Assembly (NCBI GenBank): GCA_963834135.1
Contig: CAWIAN010000005.1
Span: forward strand, 62,001 to 126,000
DNA: 64,000 nt
Reading direction: 5' to 3'
From: Bog-257 sp963834135
GTDB lineage: Bacteria > Acidobacteriota > Terriglobia > Terriglobales > Acidobacteriaceae
Shown one piece after another: positions 26,600-34,970 of the stretch. A program made the translations under genes and the position numbers. The notes under the pieces were generated by a model. The model was not told the DNA's origin. It saw only the letters and a program-made list of their open reading frames with translations, and searched no databases. Within the stretch, counting starts at the first letter, position 1. Each line of letters begins with the position of its first letter.

Positions 26600-27076
26600 G
26601 CGCGGCCCAACTGGCGCAATGGTGACCCCTACCGAGGCGCTCCTTGAAGAAGGCCGCGCCGACAAATCCAAATTTGCGGCCTGTCCCATTCCATTGCCGT
26701 CGCGAAATTATCGACACGCGCCACCTCCGCCGTCCTCTCAATAGAGGCCCAGGGCGAGATTCGCTGTTGTGATTGAGCAATGTTGCACAGACCGTAAGAC
26801 CGAGATTCGGTAGGTTTATGACAATCACTAGCTGTGCCCGGTCCGCACGCAGCCCACCGGCAAGTTGGGCCGTGCGGGCCTTTGTGTGTCTCTACAAAAC
26901 TTGTTCCGTTCCCCACGGGCGCGCCTTGCGCTTCCGGAGGTTGCTTCCCTGATTCAGCAACTCTGAGCAATGTAGCTCAGACAATGTGGTACAGGGTGAA
27001 ATACACTCCAAAGTATCGGTAACGCATCTTAAAACCGCAATTCAGCGGCTCTTTGCGCTCCCTAGTGAGGGCCATC
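26600..27076. other. Gene-free spacer with a strong hairpin
   Basis: No coding frame is supported here. The only marked structure is the hairpin at 26838-26890 (separate entry). Two loosely similar stretches (gagcaatgttgcacagac near 26775 and gagcaatgtagctcagac near 26966) occur about 190 bp apart. The second superficially resembles a tRNA D-arm, but no T-arm or acceptor stem follows. Confidence 0.5.
26838..26890 (+). terminator. Terminator-like hairpin, possibly of a small RNA
   Basis: ggtccgcacg (26840-26849) pairs with cgtgcgggcc (26871-26880), one G-T pair. An inner gccca/tgggc stem is present, and tttgtgtgtc follows. It lies 240 nt after the STAS gene, so it either ends that transcript late or terminates a small RNA. 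Confidence 0.4.
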
Positions 27077-27283
27077 ATGCCGCAAACCAATCGCAGAGTT
27101 CTCTTCCAACGTGTCATACACAAGCTCAGACCGAAAGCGGAATTGCTCGCAAGTTACTGTCCAGCTTGCGGACAGCTAGTTGCCGCTAGTCCTCGCGTGG
27201 AGCTTGTTCAATTCGTGGAAACCATTCACGAATGTCCGCAATCTCTTGCCTTTCGGTCTCTCAGGCCATCAACGCAGATTTAG
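27077..27283 (+). CDS. Small putative zinc-binding protein
   Basis: 68 residues starting MPQTNRRVLFQRVIHKLRP. A central SYCPACGQLVAASPRVELVQ is followed by ETIHECP. The CxxC plus HxC spacing suggests a zinc-ribbon-like knuckle of the kind found in small acidobacterial regulators. GAGGG lies 9 nt before the ATG. No close family is recognised, and the C-terminus (FRSLRPSTQI) is not informative. It may be a chance frame, but the ordered Cys/His pattern argues for a gene. Confidence 0.42.
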   Translation: MPQTNRRVLFQRVIHKLRPKAELLASYCPACGQLVAASPRVELVQFVETIHECPQSLAFRSLRPSTQI

Positions 27284-27472
27284 GACATCACGAGTAAATG
27301 CCCCGAAGATAGAGAGCCGTGGAAGCCGGAGAGGGGCGGGCTGCCCAATCGCTCGCCTCTCTTTGGTGGACGTGGCTGCCGTCTTCTAATGCTCTCGGCG
27401 GCAACTCACGGTGACAGCAAGGGCAGAACTGGGATGACGCTCAGCCACATGACAATACACTGGAGCTGATTC

Positions 27473-27649
27473 ATGAAGACACTCAAGGTTTCTCTACTGG
27501 CAAGCGTGATCGGAATCGGAGCGTGGATCCTAGGCTTGACGCACAGGATCTGGCCTGCGCATCCGCAATGGGCTGGGTTCTTCGTGACCATCGCCGCGAC
27601 CATTATCCTGCTCTACGTCTGGCCCGAGTCGGGCAGGCTGTCGAATTGA
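27473..27649 (+). CDS. Small two-TM membrane protein, 58 residues
   Basis: The frame starts MKTLKVSLLASVIGIGAWIL, continues through a short hydrophilic turn (THRIWPAHPQWA), and has a second hydrophobic helix ending in YVWPESGRLSN. It is a two-helix hairpin membrane protein. TGGAGC lies 8 nt before the ATG. The even hydrophobic pattern and coding-like codon choice support a real gene that is easy to miss because of its length. It lies 115 bp before comM. Function unknown. Confidence 0.6.
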   Translation: MKTLKVSLLASVIGIGAWILGLTHRIWPAHPQWAGFFVTIAATIILLYVWPESGRLSN

Positions 27650-27764
27650 ACATGGCTGGATTACGTTTTGAAAATCGTCACCCTGCGACGTGAGAGCGGT
27701 CACACCGATCCCTTGCTGTATCTGATATTTCTAGAATTTCTGTGGTGGGCGTGCACTCCCATGC

Positions 27765-29312
27765 ATGCTCTACAAAACGCTTAGCGCTGCCGTCTATGGC
27801 ATTGACGCCAACCTGATCGAGGTCGAAGTCGATGTCGCGCCCGTAAAATCCGACAAAGACTACTTCACCACCGTCGGCTTGCCCGACACCACGGTGCGGG
27901 AGAGTCGTGACCGCATTCGCGCGGCCCTTAAAAACAGCGGTTACGACATCCCTTCCACCACGATCACGATCAATCTGGCGCCAGCGGATATCCGCAAGGA
28001 AGGCTCCGGCTTCGATCTACCGATGGCGCTCGGCATCCTGGGCGCCTACGGCGGACTGAATACTAAGCCTGCTTCGGACACAGTGTTTGTGGGCGAGCTG
28101 TCGCTCGACGGCGGAATCCGCGGCGTGCGCGGTGCGTTGCCGATCGCGGTAATGTCCGGCAGCAGTGGCATTCGCAAGCTGATCGTGCCTGAGGTCAACG
28201 CTCGCGAAGCGGCCATGGTCGAGGGTGTCGACGTCTACCCGGTGAAGTCGCTGATGCAGGTAGTGCAGTTGCTGAACACCGGCAATGGTATCCAGCCGGT
28301 AAGGATCGACAGCAAGGCCCTGCTAGAGAGTTCGCAAAGCTTCGCCGTCGACTTCCGCGATGTCCGGGGGCAGCAGACAGCGAAGCGCGCCATCGAGATC
28401 GCCGCCGCCGGCGGCCACAATCTGCTGATGATCGGACCGCCCGGTTCGGGCAAGACCATGCTGGCCAAACGTATGGCGACCGTGCTTCCTCCGCTGACCT
28501 TCGCCGAGGCGCTGGAGACCACGAAGATACATAGCGTCGCTGGTGTGTTGGACGCCGGCAGCGGCTTGGTCGGCACGCGTCCCTTCCGCTCGCCGCACCA
28601 CACCATCTCCGACGCCGGGCTGATCGGCGGAGGGATGATTCCCCGGCCCGGCGAGGTTTCCCTCGCGCACAACGGGGTGCTCTTTCTGGATGAGTTGCCG
28701 GAGTTTCCGCGCAACGTGCTGGAGGTGATGCGACAGCCGCTCGAAGATGGCATCGTAACCATCGCGCGAGCTGCCATGTCGCTCACCTTCCCGGCACGTT
28801 TTATGCTGGTGGCCGCCATGAATCCCTGCCCCTGCGGATACTTCAACGACCGCCTGCGCGAGTGCCACTGTACCCCGATGATGATTCAGCGCTATGTCTC
28901 GAAGATCTCAGGGCCGCTGCTGGATCGCATCGACATTCACATCGACGTGCCTTCGGTGAACTATCGCGAGCTGCGCGGCGGGACGACGCCCGAAAGCTCA
29001 GCCGACATTCGCGCTCGCGTCATCCAGGCCCGGGAGGTGCAGTTACAGCGTTTCCACACGGGCGGCGAACGTATCTATGCCAACGCCCAGATGGGATCGC
29101 GCGAGATTCGCAAGCATTGTGAGCTGGGAACGGATTCAGAGCACCTGTTGGAACGCGCGATGGTGAAGCAAGGCCTGAGCGCCCGAGCGCATGACCGCAT
29201 TTTGAAAGTGGCACGAACCGTTGCCGACCTGTCGGGGAGCGAGGTGATTGAGCCTGGGCACATTGCCGAAGCGATTCAGTATCGGACGCTAGATCGAACC
29301 TTCTGGGCGTGA
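27765..29312 (+). CDS. comM: YifB/ComM-family Mg chelatase-like AAA+ ATPase
   Basis: 515 residues. The N-terminal ChlI/Lon-S5-like domain (about 1-170) is followed by a Mg-chelatase AAA+ module with Walker A GPPGSGKT (224-231) and Walker B VLFLDELPEFPRN, then the C-terminal Mg_chelatase_C domain. The cysteine motif NPCPCGYFNDRLRECHC lies before the sensor region. ComM is a branch-migration helicase in natural transformation of Haemophilus and Vibrio. The same role here is inferred from family membership; no other com gene is adjacent. ATG 27765 gives the canonical start. Confidence 0.92.
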   Translation: MLYKTLSAAVYGIDANLIEVEVDVAPVKSDKDYFTTVGLPDTTVRESRDRIRAALKNSGYDIPSTTITINLAPADIRKEGSGFDLPMALGILGAYGGLNTKPASDTVFVGELSLDGGIRGVRGALPIAVMSGSSGIRKLIVPEVNAREAAMVEGVDVYPVKSLMQVVQLLNTGNGIQPVRIDSKALLESSQSFAVDFRDVRGQQTAKRAIEIAAAGGHNLLMIGPPGSGKTMLAKRMATVLPPLTFAEALETTKIHSVAGVLDAGSGLVGTRPFRSPHHTISDAGLIGGGMIPRPGEVSLAHNGVLFLDELPEFPRNVLEVMRQPLEDGIVTIARAAMSLTFPARFMLVAAMNPCPCGYFNDRLRECHCTPMMIQRYVSKISGPLLDRIDIHIDVPSVNYRELRGGTTPESSADIRARVIQAREVQLQRFHTGGERIYANAQMGSREIRKHCELGTDSEHLLERAMVKQGLSARAHDRILKVARTVADLSGSEVIEPGHIAEAIQYRTLDRTFWA

Positions 29313-29956
29313 GCAGCCTATTCACCACGGAGGGACGGAGACAGAGAACAACGGAAATAGAACCTCCGTGCCTCTGCGCCTCTGTGGTGAAAAAGCATTT
29401 TGGCCACAATCGACTGTTGAAAACTCCTGACGACCACGGCGCAACTTACTGAACCACTGCGGGTTATTAATTAGTTCGCGACGTTTGCCCCTGTCTTGCG
29501 TCTAAGGGGCAGCCGGTGGGGATCCCTGGCTAGACGTTAGTGGAATAGGTTCGGGAAGATATTTTGCTTGACTGCGAGGACTGAGGCGACTACCTTACTG
29601 TTTTTACGCAAGGCCTTCTGTAAGGCAAGTCCAGACGTCCTGCCCCGAAACGGCCCCCACTGAAAGCCATCATCAGGGAAACAGGAAGGCAATCTCCGGT
29701 ATTACGCCACTATGCCGGAAACGGACGTAACATAGATAAGTTATTGCCAAACAAAGGCTTGTGCAGTAATGGAGCCGCGGATGGCAGGCGAAAAATGCCG
29801 AACCGAAACCATTCGAGCAGCATCTAAGCAATTAGCTCCTGCCGCAGTAATTTGGTTAGCAGTCGGTTCCCATCGCTTGAATTTACGCAAGGAGCTAGTA
29901 ATTTCCTGGCCGGGCTCCCGAAACATTCATTCATACACCACAGGAGACATATTTCA
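29313..29956. other. Long non-coding spacer upstream of omega-like gene
   Basis: 644 bp with no supported gene. The first 80 bp hold a dispersed inverted repeat. The rest has several short complementary stretches, including ccggta (29696-29701) with tgccgg, and GNRA-like gggaaacagg. No known riboswitch consensus (c-di-GMP, cobalamin, TPP) could be matched with confidence. It may be a long structured 5' leader of the omega-rho transcript or contain a small RNA. Confidence 0.4.
29321..29391. repeat. ccacagagg-type inverted repeat, second copy
   Basis: The left arm ttcaccacggagg plus gacggagacagag, and the right arm cctccgtgcctctgcgcctc plus tgtggtgaa, form an imperfect palindrome starting 8 bp after the comM stop. 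It is the same family as 9863-9971. It could also act as a transcription-ending hairpin, since aaaaa follows. Confidence 0.7.
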
Positions 29957-30172
29957 ATGAGGTCTGAACTGGTATTTGAGGCAGTACACACTCTGCGCAA
30001 CCGTTACACGCTGTGCCAGCTGGCTTCCAAGGCAACGCGGAAGTTTCATAAGCCCAACACGCGCATTCAGGATACGACGAATGAGGTACTGAATCGCATA
30101 GCTGACGCGGATCGTCGCGCACTGATCGTTGAACCGGAGACTGCTACCGAGGGCCAGCGACGCGCTGCGTAA
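29957..30172 (+). CDS. rpoZ: RNA polymerase omega-like subunit (RpoZ/Rpb6 family)
   Basis: 71 residues. The segment HTLRNRYTLCQLASKATRK then TTNEVLNRIADAD matches the omega/Rpb6 pattern of NRYxLcxxASKRAR followed by a hydrophobic helix. AGGAG lies 11 nt before the ATG, and an upstream in-frame extension lacks support. Omega promotes RNA polymerase assembly and ppGpp binding. Here it precedes rho by 73 bp, instead of the usual gmk neighbour. Assignment rests on one motif and on length, so it remains probable rather than certain. Confidence 0.62.
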   Translation: MRSELVFEAVHTLRNRYTLCQLASKATRKFHKPNTRIQDTTNEVLNRIADADRRALIVEPETATEGQRRAA

Positions 30173-30181
30173 GCGCGTCGC
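30157..30181 (+). promoter_or_regulatory. Hairpin spanning the omega-like stop codon
   Basis: gcgacgcgc (30157-30165) and gcgcgtcgc (30173-30181) are perfectly complementary with a 7-nt loop containing the TAA stop. A second short gcgcc-ttt-ggcgc hairpin follows, with a ttcttct tract. Together they could attenuate or process the transcript before rho. Confidence 0.4.
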
Positions 30182-30245
30182 GCCTTTGGCGCTTCTTCTG
30201 CACGTTCCTCCGGCCCGCCCTTCTGCAAAATCCCCGTAGGTGAAC

Positions 30246-31496
30246 ATGACAATCTCAGAATTAAAAGAAAAGAACATCACCGAGTTGACCCGCATAGCTC
30301 GGTCTCTCGAGCTACCCGGCGCCAGCGGCCTGCGCAAGCAGGACCTCATCTTCAAGATCCTGCAGGCCCAAAGCGAAAAAGAAGGACACATTTTCGCCGA
30401 AGGCGTGCTGGAAATCCTGCCTGATGGTTACGGTTTCCTCCGCTCGCCCGATTACAACTACCTTCCCGGTCCGGATGACATTTACGTTTCGCCGTCTCAG
30501 ATCCGCAAGTTCGATCTGAAAACCGGCGACACCATCAGCGGCCAGGTTCGTCCGCCGCATGAAGGTGAAAAGTATTTCGCCCTGGTCAAGATTGAAGCCG
30601 TCAACTTCGAGTCGCCCGAAGAGGCGCGCAACAAGATCCTCTTCGACAACCTCACTCCGCTGTATCCGCAGGAGCGGATCAAGTTGGAGACGGTTCGCGA
30701 AAACATCAGCGCCCGCGTCATGGATCTGCTGACGCCGGTTGGCAAGGGACAGCGCGGTCTCATCGTCGCTCCACCGCGTACCGGCAAGACGATGCTGCTG
30801 CAAAACCTGGCGAACTCTATCACGACCAATCATCCCGAGATCGTATTGATCGTGCTGCTCATCGACGAGCGTCCGGAAGAAGTTACGGACATGCAGCGTT
30901 CGGTGAAAGGCGAAGTTATCTCCTCGACCTTCGATGAGCCAGCCGCACGTCACGTACAGGTTGCCGAGATGGTGATCGAGAAGGCGAAGCGTCTGGTCGA
31001 GCATAAGCGCGACGTCGTGATCCTCCTTGACTCGATCACTCGTTTAGCTCGCGCTTACAACACCATCGTTCCGCCCTCCGGCAAAGTGCTCTCCGGCGGC
31101 GTGGATTCGAACGCCTTGCAGCGTCCGAAGCGCTTCTTCGGCGCAGCCCGCAACATTGAAGAAGGCGGCTCCCTGACGATCATTGCCACGGCGCTGATCG
31201 AAACCGGTTCCCGCATGGACGACGTGATCTTCGAAGAGTTCAAGGGTACCGGCAACATGGAAATCATTCTCGACCGCAAACTGGTCGACAAGCGTACGTT
31301 CCCGGCCATCGACATTCAGCGCTCGGGCACGCGTAAGGAAGAGTTGCTGATCCCGAAGGAAGATCTGGCGCGCATCTGGGTGCTGCGCAAGATCCTGAAC
31401 CCGCTGTCACCGGTGGAAGCGATGGAATTGCTCATCGATAAGCTGGGCAAGGCCCGCGCGAATGCGGAGTTCCTGTCGAATATGGGATCGTTGTAA
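30246..31496 (+). CDS. rho: Transcription termination factor Rho
   Basis: Hexameric RNA-dependent ATPase that terminates transcription, 416 residues (E. coli 419). The N-terminal helical bundle (LKEKNITELTRIARSLEL) precedes the RNA-binding cold-shock-like domain with DGYGFLRSPDYNYLPGPDD. The ATPase domain has Walker A APPRTGKT (175-182) and Walker B VVILLDSITRLARAYN. The Q/R-loop region GGVDSNALQRPKRFFGAARN is intact. ATG 30246 is preferred to a GTG two codons upstream. A possible attenuator hairpin lies in front. Downstream is a pair of palindromic hairpins. Confidence 0.97.
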   Translation: MTISELKEKNITELTRIARSLELPGASGLRKQDLIFKILQAQSEKEGHIFAEGVLEILPDGYGFLRSPDYNYLPGPDDIYVSPSQIRKFDLKTGDTISGQVRPPHEGEKYFALVKIEAVNFESPEEARNKILFDNLTPLYPQERIKLETVRENISARVMDLLTPVGKGQRGLIVAPPRTGKTMLLQNLANSITTNHPEIVLIVLLIDERPEEVTDMQRSVKGEVISSTFDEPAARHVQVAEMVIEKAKRLVEHKRDVVILLDSITRLARAYNTIVPPSGKVLSGGVDSNALQRPKRFFGAARNIEEGGSLTIIATALIETGSRMDDVIFEEFKGTGNMEIILDRKLVDKRTFPAIDIQRSGTRKEELLIPKEDLARIWVLRKILNPLSPVEAMELLIDKLGKARANAEFLSNMGSL

Positions 31497-31598
31497 AAGA
31501 AGTTGTCAGCTCTCAACCTTCAGTTAAACAGGCGGGTCACAGGTCTTCATTGCAGGACAAGATATTTCACGGAAGAGACCTGGTTGAACTGTGTTCCA

Positions 31599-31683
31599 GC
31601 GCCATAGGCGCGAAAAGGTGATAGCCCCGTCCTTCAGGGCGGGGTCACCGATCTAATTACTCTTCGAGCCGGCTTTAGCCGGC
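31599..31683. repeat. Three short hairpins downstream of rho (constant-loop type)
   Basis: gcgcc-ata-ggcgc (31599-31611), ccccgtcc-ttca-gggcgggg (31625-31644) and gccggc-ttta-gccggc (31668-31683). Stems are unrelated, but the last two share a TTYA loop with hairpins in the ribosomal operon. Confidence 0.75.
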
Positions 31684-31704
31684 GACAGTACTTCTTCAAG
31701 GGCC

Positions 31705-31995
31705 ATGCTATCCGACAAAGACCTCGCGCTTCGTCTCCTCGACGTCATCGAATATCTCTCGCTCCGCAACGCTGCTCTGGAGTCGGTGCTGGAAACCAAG
31801 TTCGCCGGCCAATGGCAGGAGTACGTCCAGACGCTGGAGGAGAACCCGGCTCACCGTGCCACCATTCACCAGAAGCTAGAGCCGCTGCGTGAACTGGTGC
31901 TGACCGCTCCCGATCTGAATGCCGCCGTACGTCGCATCATCGAAAGCGAGGGCGACGGCCAGCAGGCCGAAGGCGCTGCGGGCGGCGGAGCGTAG
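31705..31995 (+). CDS. Hypothetical protein, 96 residues
   Basis: A soluble, mostly helical protein beginning MLSDKDLALRLLDVIEYLSL, with acidic helices and a low-complexity Gly/Ala end (EGAAGGGA). AAGGG precedes the ATG by a few nt. It contains no recognisable domain; the first helix pair may form a coiled coil. It stands 209 bp after rho, separated by palindromic repeats, and converges on the M20 peptidase. Codon choice is like the neighbours, so it is likely real. Confidence 0.65.
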   Translation: MLSDKDLALRLLDVIEYLSLRNAALESVLETKFAGQWQEYVQTLEENPAHRATIHQKLEPLRELVLTAPDLNAAVRRIIESEGDGQQAEGAAGGGA

Positions 31996-32021
31996 CACAA
32001 CAAGTGCCCTGGTGAAGAGAA

Positions 32022-32066
32022 GCAGATCCCTCGTCGGGCTGAAGCCCTCCTCGTGATGACAACCTT
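32022..32066. repeat. GTCATC/GAGCG-type repeat, copy 4
   Basis: agcagatccctcgtcggg, then aagccctcctcgtgatgaca, on the plus strand is the reverse-oriented form of the family (compare the right arm of the 34971-35052 palindrome). It sits between the convergent hypothetical gene and the M20 gene. Confidence 0.65.
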
Positions 32067-32112
32067 GACGGGCATTGGTGTGGCAGTCTCCCGAGGCCCC
32101 TACACCGACGAC

Positions 32113-33543
32113 CTAATGTGCCCCGTCCCCGGTCAAAGCCTTCAGATACCGGTAATAAAACTCCAGTCCTGCGTTGAGCGAACTCACGCGCAGCCGTTCG
32201 TCCTTGCCGTGTGCGCGCACGTCGTCCACATCGATTCCCACTCCCGTAATGCCGTAGGTCGGTATGCCCGCTGTGTCCAAATAAACCGCATCCGACGCGC
32301 CGGCGTCCATACCCGGAATCACGGGCACATTCCACATTGCGGTAACCACTTGTTGTAACGGCTGCATGATCTCGGGACTTAGCGAAACGGCCTTCAGTCC
32401 GGGCGTATCCGGAGCTTGATCGGCGATGTGGCCGTCATTGAAGACATAGCGAACCGTGATCTTCGGATCGGCCAGGATGCGAATCAGTTCCTTTCGGATC
32501 TCCTCGCGCGAATGCCAGGGCAGAATGCGGCAATTGATGTTCGCAGTTGCCCGCTGCGGCAGAGCGTTGTTAGCGTGCCCGGCCTCCACGCGCGTGGGAA
32601 TGCAGGTGGTACGAAGCATCGCGTTGTACTCAGGATCGGATGACAGCCGTGCGGCCGCGGCAGAGTCGGGAGGCGTCTTCAGGATCGCCATCATGTCGGC
32701 CGAAGTCTGTCCCTTCTCGATTTTCGACATCGCCTCAAAGTACGCTCGCGTTACGTCGCTCAGCTCCATCGGAAACTGGTATTGCTGCAATCGCCCGATG
32801 CCATCGCTAAGGTGGTAGATGGCATTGTCCGGCACAGGCAGGGAGCTGTGGCCGCCGTGATTGGTGACTTCGAGCTGATAGTCCCCGTACAGCTTCTCAG
32901 TGGGCTCGACCGAAACCGAAACTACTTTGCCATTCTCTAGGTTGACGCCGCCGTTGTCGGCATCGAGCGCGAACTCTGCGTCAATCAGCTCGCGGTGATT
33001 CTGCAGCAGCCAATCCACGCCGTTCGATTTCCCGCCCTCTTCATCCGCGGTGAGCGCCAGGATGATGTCGCGGTCAGGCTTATACCCTTCCTGGTGAAGC
33101 CGGATCAGGTTGGCGACATAGATGGCATCGTCAGACTTCATGTCCTGCGTCCCGCGGCCATAGTAATAGCCGTCTTTCTCGACGAACTGGAATGGATCGG
33201 TGGTCCAATCTTCGCGTCTTGCCTCGACGACATCCAGATGGCCACTGAGCAGGATCGGCTTCTTCGCGCCGGTTCCATGCAGCCGAACAACCAGGTTCTT
33301 CTTGCGTTCGTTCGGGCCAAGCACTTGAATGTCGCTCTCCGGGAACCCGGCATCACGGAATCGCTTGGCCATCGCCTCGGCGGCAGTAGTCACGTTGCCG
33401 ACGGAATCGGTCGTGTTGATCTCGATCAACTGTTTGAAGACGTCATAGGCGAGCTTCTGGTTGGCGACGTCGGTCTGAGGGAGCGCGTTGCTTGCGAGCA
33501 GGAACAAAGCTATGGCGCAGAGGAACGGTGTTCTGAACTTCAA
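32113..33543 (-). CDS. M20 family metallopeptidase, exported
   Basis: 476 residues with an N-terminal signal peptide (hydrophobic core about 8-20). The metal-binding motifs are LSGHLDVVEA (His and Asp), RGTQDMKSDDA (bridging Asp) and TADEEGG (catalytic Glu plus ligand). A later Asp lies in MDAGASDAVYL. Insert domain strands lie between, as in the dinuclear-zinc carboxypeptidase/dipeptidase M20A group. The start is TTG with GGAGA 8 nt upstream. Substrate unknown; probably periplasmic peptide scavenging. Confidence 0.9.
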   Translation of the reverse strand: MKFRTPFLCAIALFLLASNALPQTDVANQKLAYDVFKQLIEINTTDSVGNVTTAAEAMAKRFRDAGFPESDIQVLGPNERKKNLVVRLHGTGAKKPILLSGHLDVVEARREDWTTDPFQFVEKDGYYYGRGTQDMKSDDAIYVANLIRLHQEGYKPDRDIILALTADEEGGKSNGVDWLLQNHRELIDAEFALDADNGGVNLENGKVVSVSVEPTEKLYGDYQLEVTNHGGHSSLPVPDNAIYHLSDGIGRLQQYQFPMELSDVTRAYFEAMSKIEKGQTSADMMAILKTPPDSAAAARLSSDPEYNAMLRTTCIPTRVEAGHANNALPQRATANINCRILPWHSREEIRKELIRILADPKITVRYVFNDGHIADQAPDTPGLKAVSLSPEIMQPLQQVVTAMWNVPVIPGMDAGASDAVYLDTAGIPTYGITGVGIDVDDVRAHGKDERLRVSSLNAGLEFYYRYLKALTGDGAH

Positions 33544-33824
33544 TAGCGATCTCCGTTGGGGGCGGGGTTTGGGTGTGTGGAGCGTACCAGAGTCCGCGCG
33601 CCGAAGTCATCCGCAGAGCCGCGTTTCTCCCGCTATTTACGGCTTAAGTAACATTTTCTTGTGCTACTCTCAAGTGTTATTCTGATGGCAAGCTCCGACC
33701 TCCGGTGGTTTTCCTAGGAAACAACCCACGAATCTGCTGGATTAAGGCGTTTGGTCGAGTGTGCGCTTGCGCCCCTTGTGTCATAAACTGTAATCACCGC
33801 CCTATTAGAAAGAACTAGTACGGA

Positions 33825-34889
33825 ATGTCATCCAACGGCTTTCATAGCAGTTCCTCGCGCTTCAGCAACATGCGTTCGCTGTTCAGCGTGTTTTCCAGCG
33901 ATCTGGCGATCGACCTGGGTACAGCAAACACTCTGGTTTACGCGCGCGGCAAAGGCATCGTAGTCAACGAACCTTCCATCGTCGCCATCAACAAAAATAC
34001 TGGAGAAGTAGAAGCCGTCGGTAAGGAAGCCAAGGAGATGCTGGGCCGCACACCTGGCAACATCGTAGCTATCAAGCCGATGAAAGACGGCGTCATCGCC
34101 GACTTCAAAGTCACCGAGAAGATGCTGAACTACTTCATCCAGAAGGCGCACAACCGCAAGATGCTGGTGCATCCGCGCATCGTCATCGGCGTGCCTTCAG
34201 AGATCACGCAGGTAGAAAAGCGCGCGGTCATGGATTCTGCCTATCGCGCCAAGGCCAGTGAAGTGCACTTGGTCGAACAGGCGATGGTGGCCGCGATCGG
34301 CGCGGGTCTGCCGATCACCGAACCCAGCGGCAACATGGTGGTCGACATCGGCGGCGGTACGACGGACATCGCCGTCATCTCCCTCAGCGGTATTGTTTAT
34401 TCGCGCTCGGTGCGCATGGCCGGCAACCAGATGGACGAGTCGATCATGAATTACCTGAAGCGCAAGTACAACCTGCTGATCGGCGAGCGCACCGCAGAAC
34501 AGATCAAGATCGAAATTGGCTCGGCCTATCCGTTGGAGAAACCGCTGACCATGGAGATCAAGGGCCGCAACCTGATTGAAGGTGTGCCCAAGACGATCAC
34601 GATCGACGACAGCGAGATTCGCGAATCGTTGAGCGAGTGCGTGGCGACCATCATGAACGCGATCCGCGTGGCTCTGGAACGCACGCCACCGGAGCTGTCA
34701 GCCGATATCAGCGATCGCGGTATTGTGCTCACGGGTGGTGGCGCGCTGGTGAAAAACCTCGACAAGAGAATTCGCGAAGAAACCGGCTTGCCAGTGTCGA
34801 TTGCTGATGATCCGTTGTGCAGCGTCGTGCTGGGCACCGGAAAAATGCTGAGCGACTTCAAGCTGCTGAGGAAGATCTCGATCGATTAA
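33825..34889 (+). CDS. mreB: Rod-shape-determining actin homologue MreB
   Basis: Cytoplasmic actin-like filament protein that guides elongasome peptidoglycan synthesis. 354 residues. Phosphate 1 motif DLAIDLGTANTLVYARGKG, connecting region IKPMKDGVIADF, phosphate 2 VDIGGGTTDIAVISLSG and adenosine motif IVLTGGGALVKNLD are present. The first 15 residues (MSSNGFHSSSSRFSN) precede the usual start; an ATG at 33870 is an alternative, neither with a strong ribosome-binding site. It is separated from mreC by a 259-bp repeat-rich spacer. Confidence 0.96.
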   Translation: MSSNGFHSSSSRFSNMRSLFSVFSSDLAIDLGTANTLVYARGKGIVVNEPSIVAINKNTGEVEAVGKEAKEMLGRTPGNIVAIKPMKDGVIADFKVTEKMLNYFIQKAHNRKMLVHPRIVIGVPSEITQVEKRAVMDSAYRAKASEVHLVEQAMVAAIGAGLPITEPSGNMVVDIGGGTTDIAVISLSGIVYSRSVRMAGNQMDESIMNYLKRKYNLLIGERTAEQIKIEIGSAYPLEKPLTMEIKGRNLIEGVPKTITIDDSEIRESLSECVATIMNAIRVALERTPPELSADISDRGIVLTGGGALVKNLDKRIREETGLPVSIADDPLCSVVLGTGKMLSDFKLLRKISID

Positions 34890-34933
34890 AAGGCTCCGGT
34901 GGGATTCGGCGCCGTTCGACAGAGCTTTAAAGG

Positions 34934-34953
34934 GGCACGCCTTAAGGTGTGCC
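34934..34953. repeat. Short hairpin ggcacgcc-ttaa-ggtgtgcc
   Basis: An 8-bp stem (one G-T pair) with a TTAA loop between mreB and mreC, directly ahead of the larger palindrome. Confidence 0.6.
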
Positions 34954-34970
34954 GGTGCAGCGTAATTTGG

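Noticed and set aside
26966..27010. tRNA-like gtagctcag
   Set aside because: No T-arm (GTTCRANYC) or matching acceptor stem follows.
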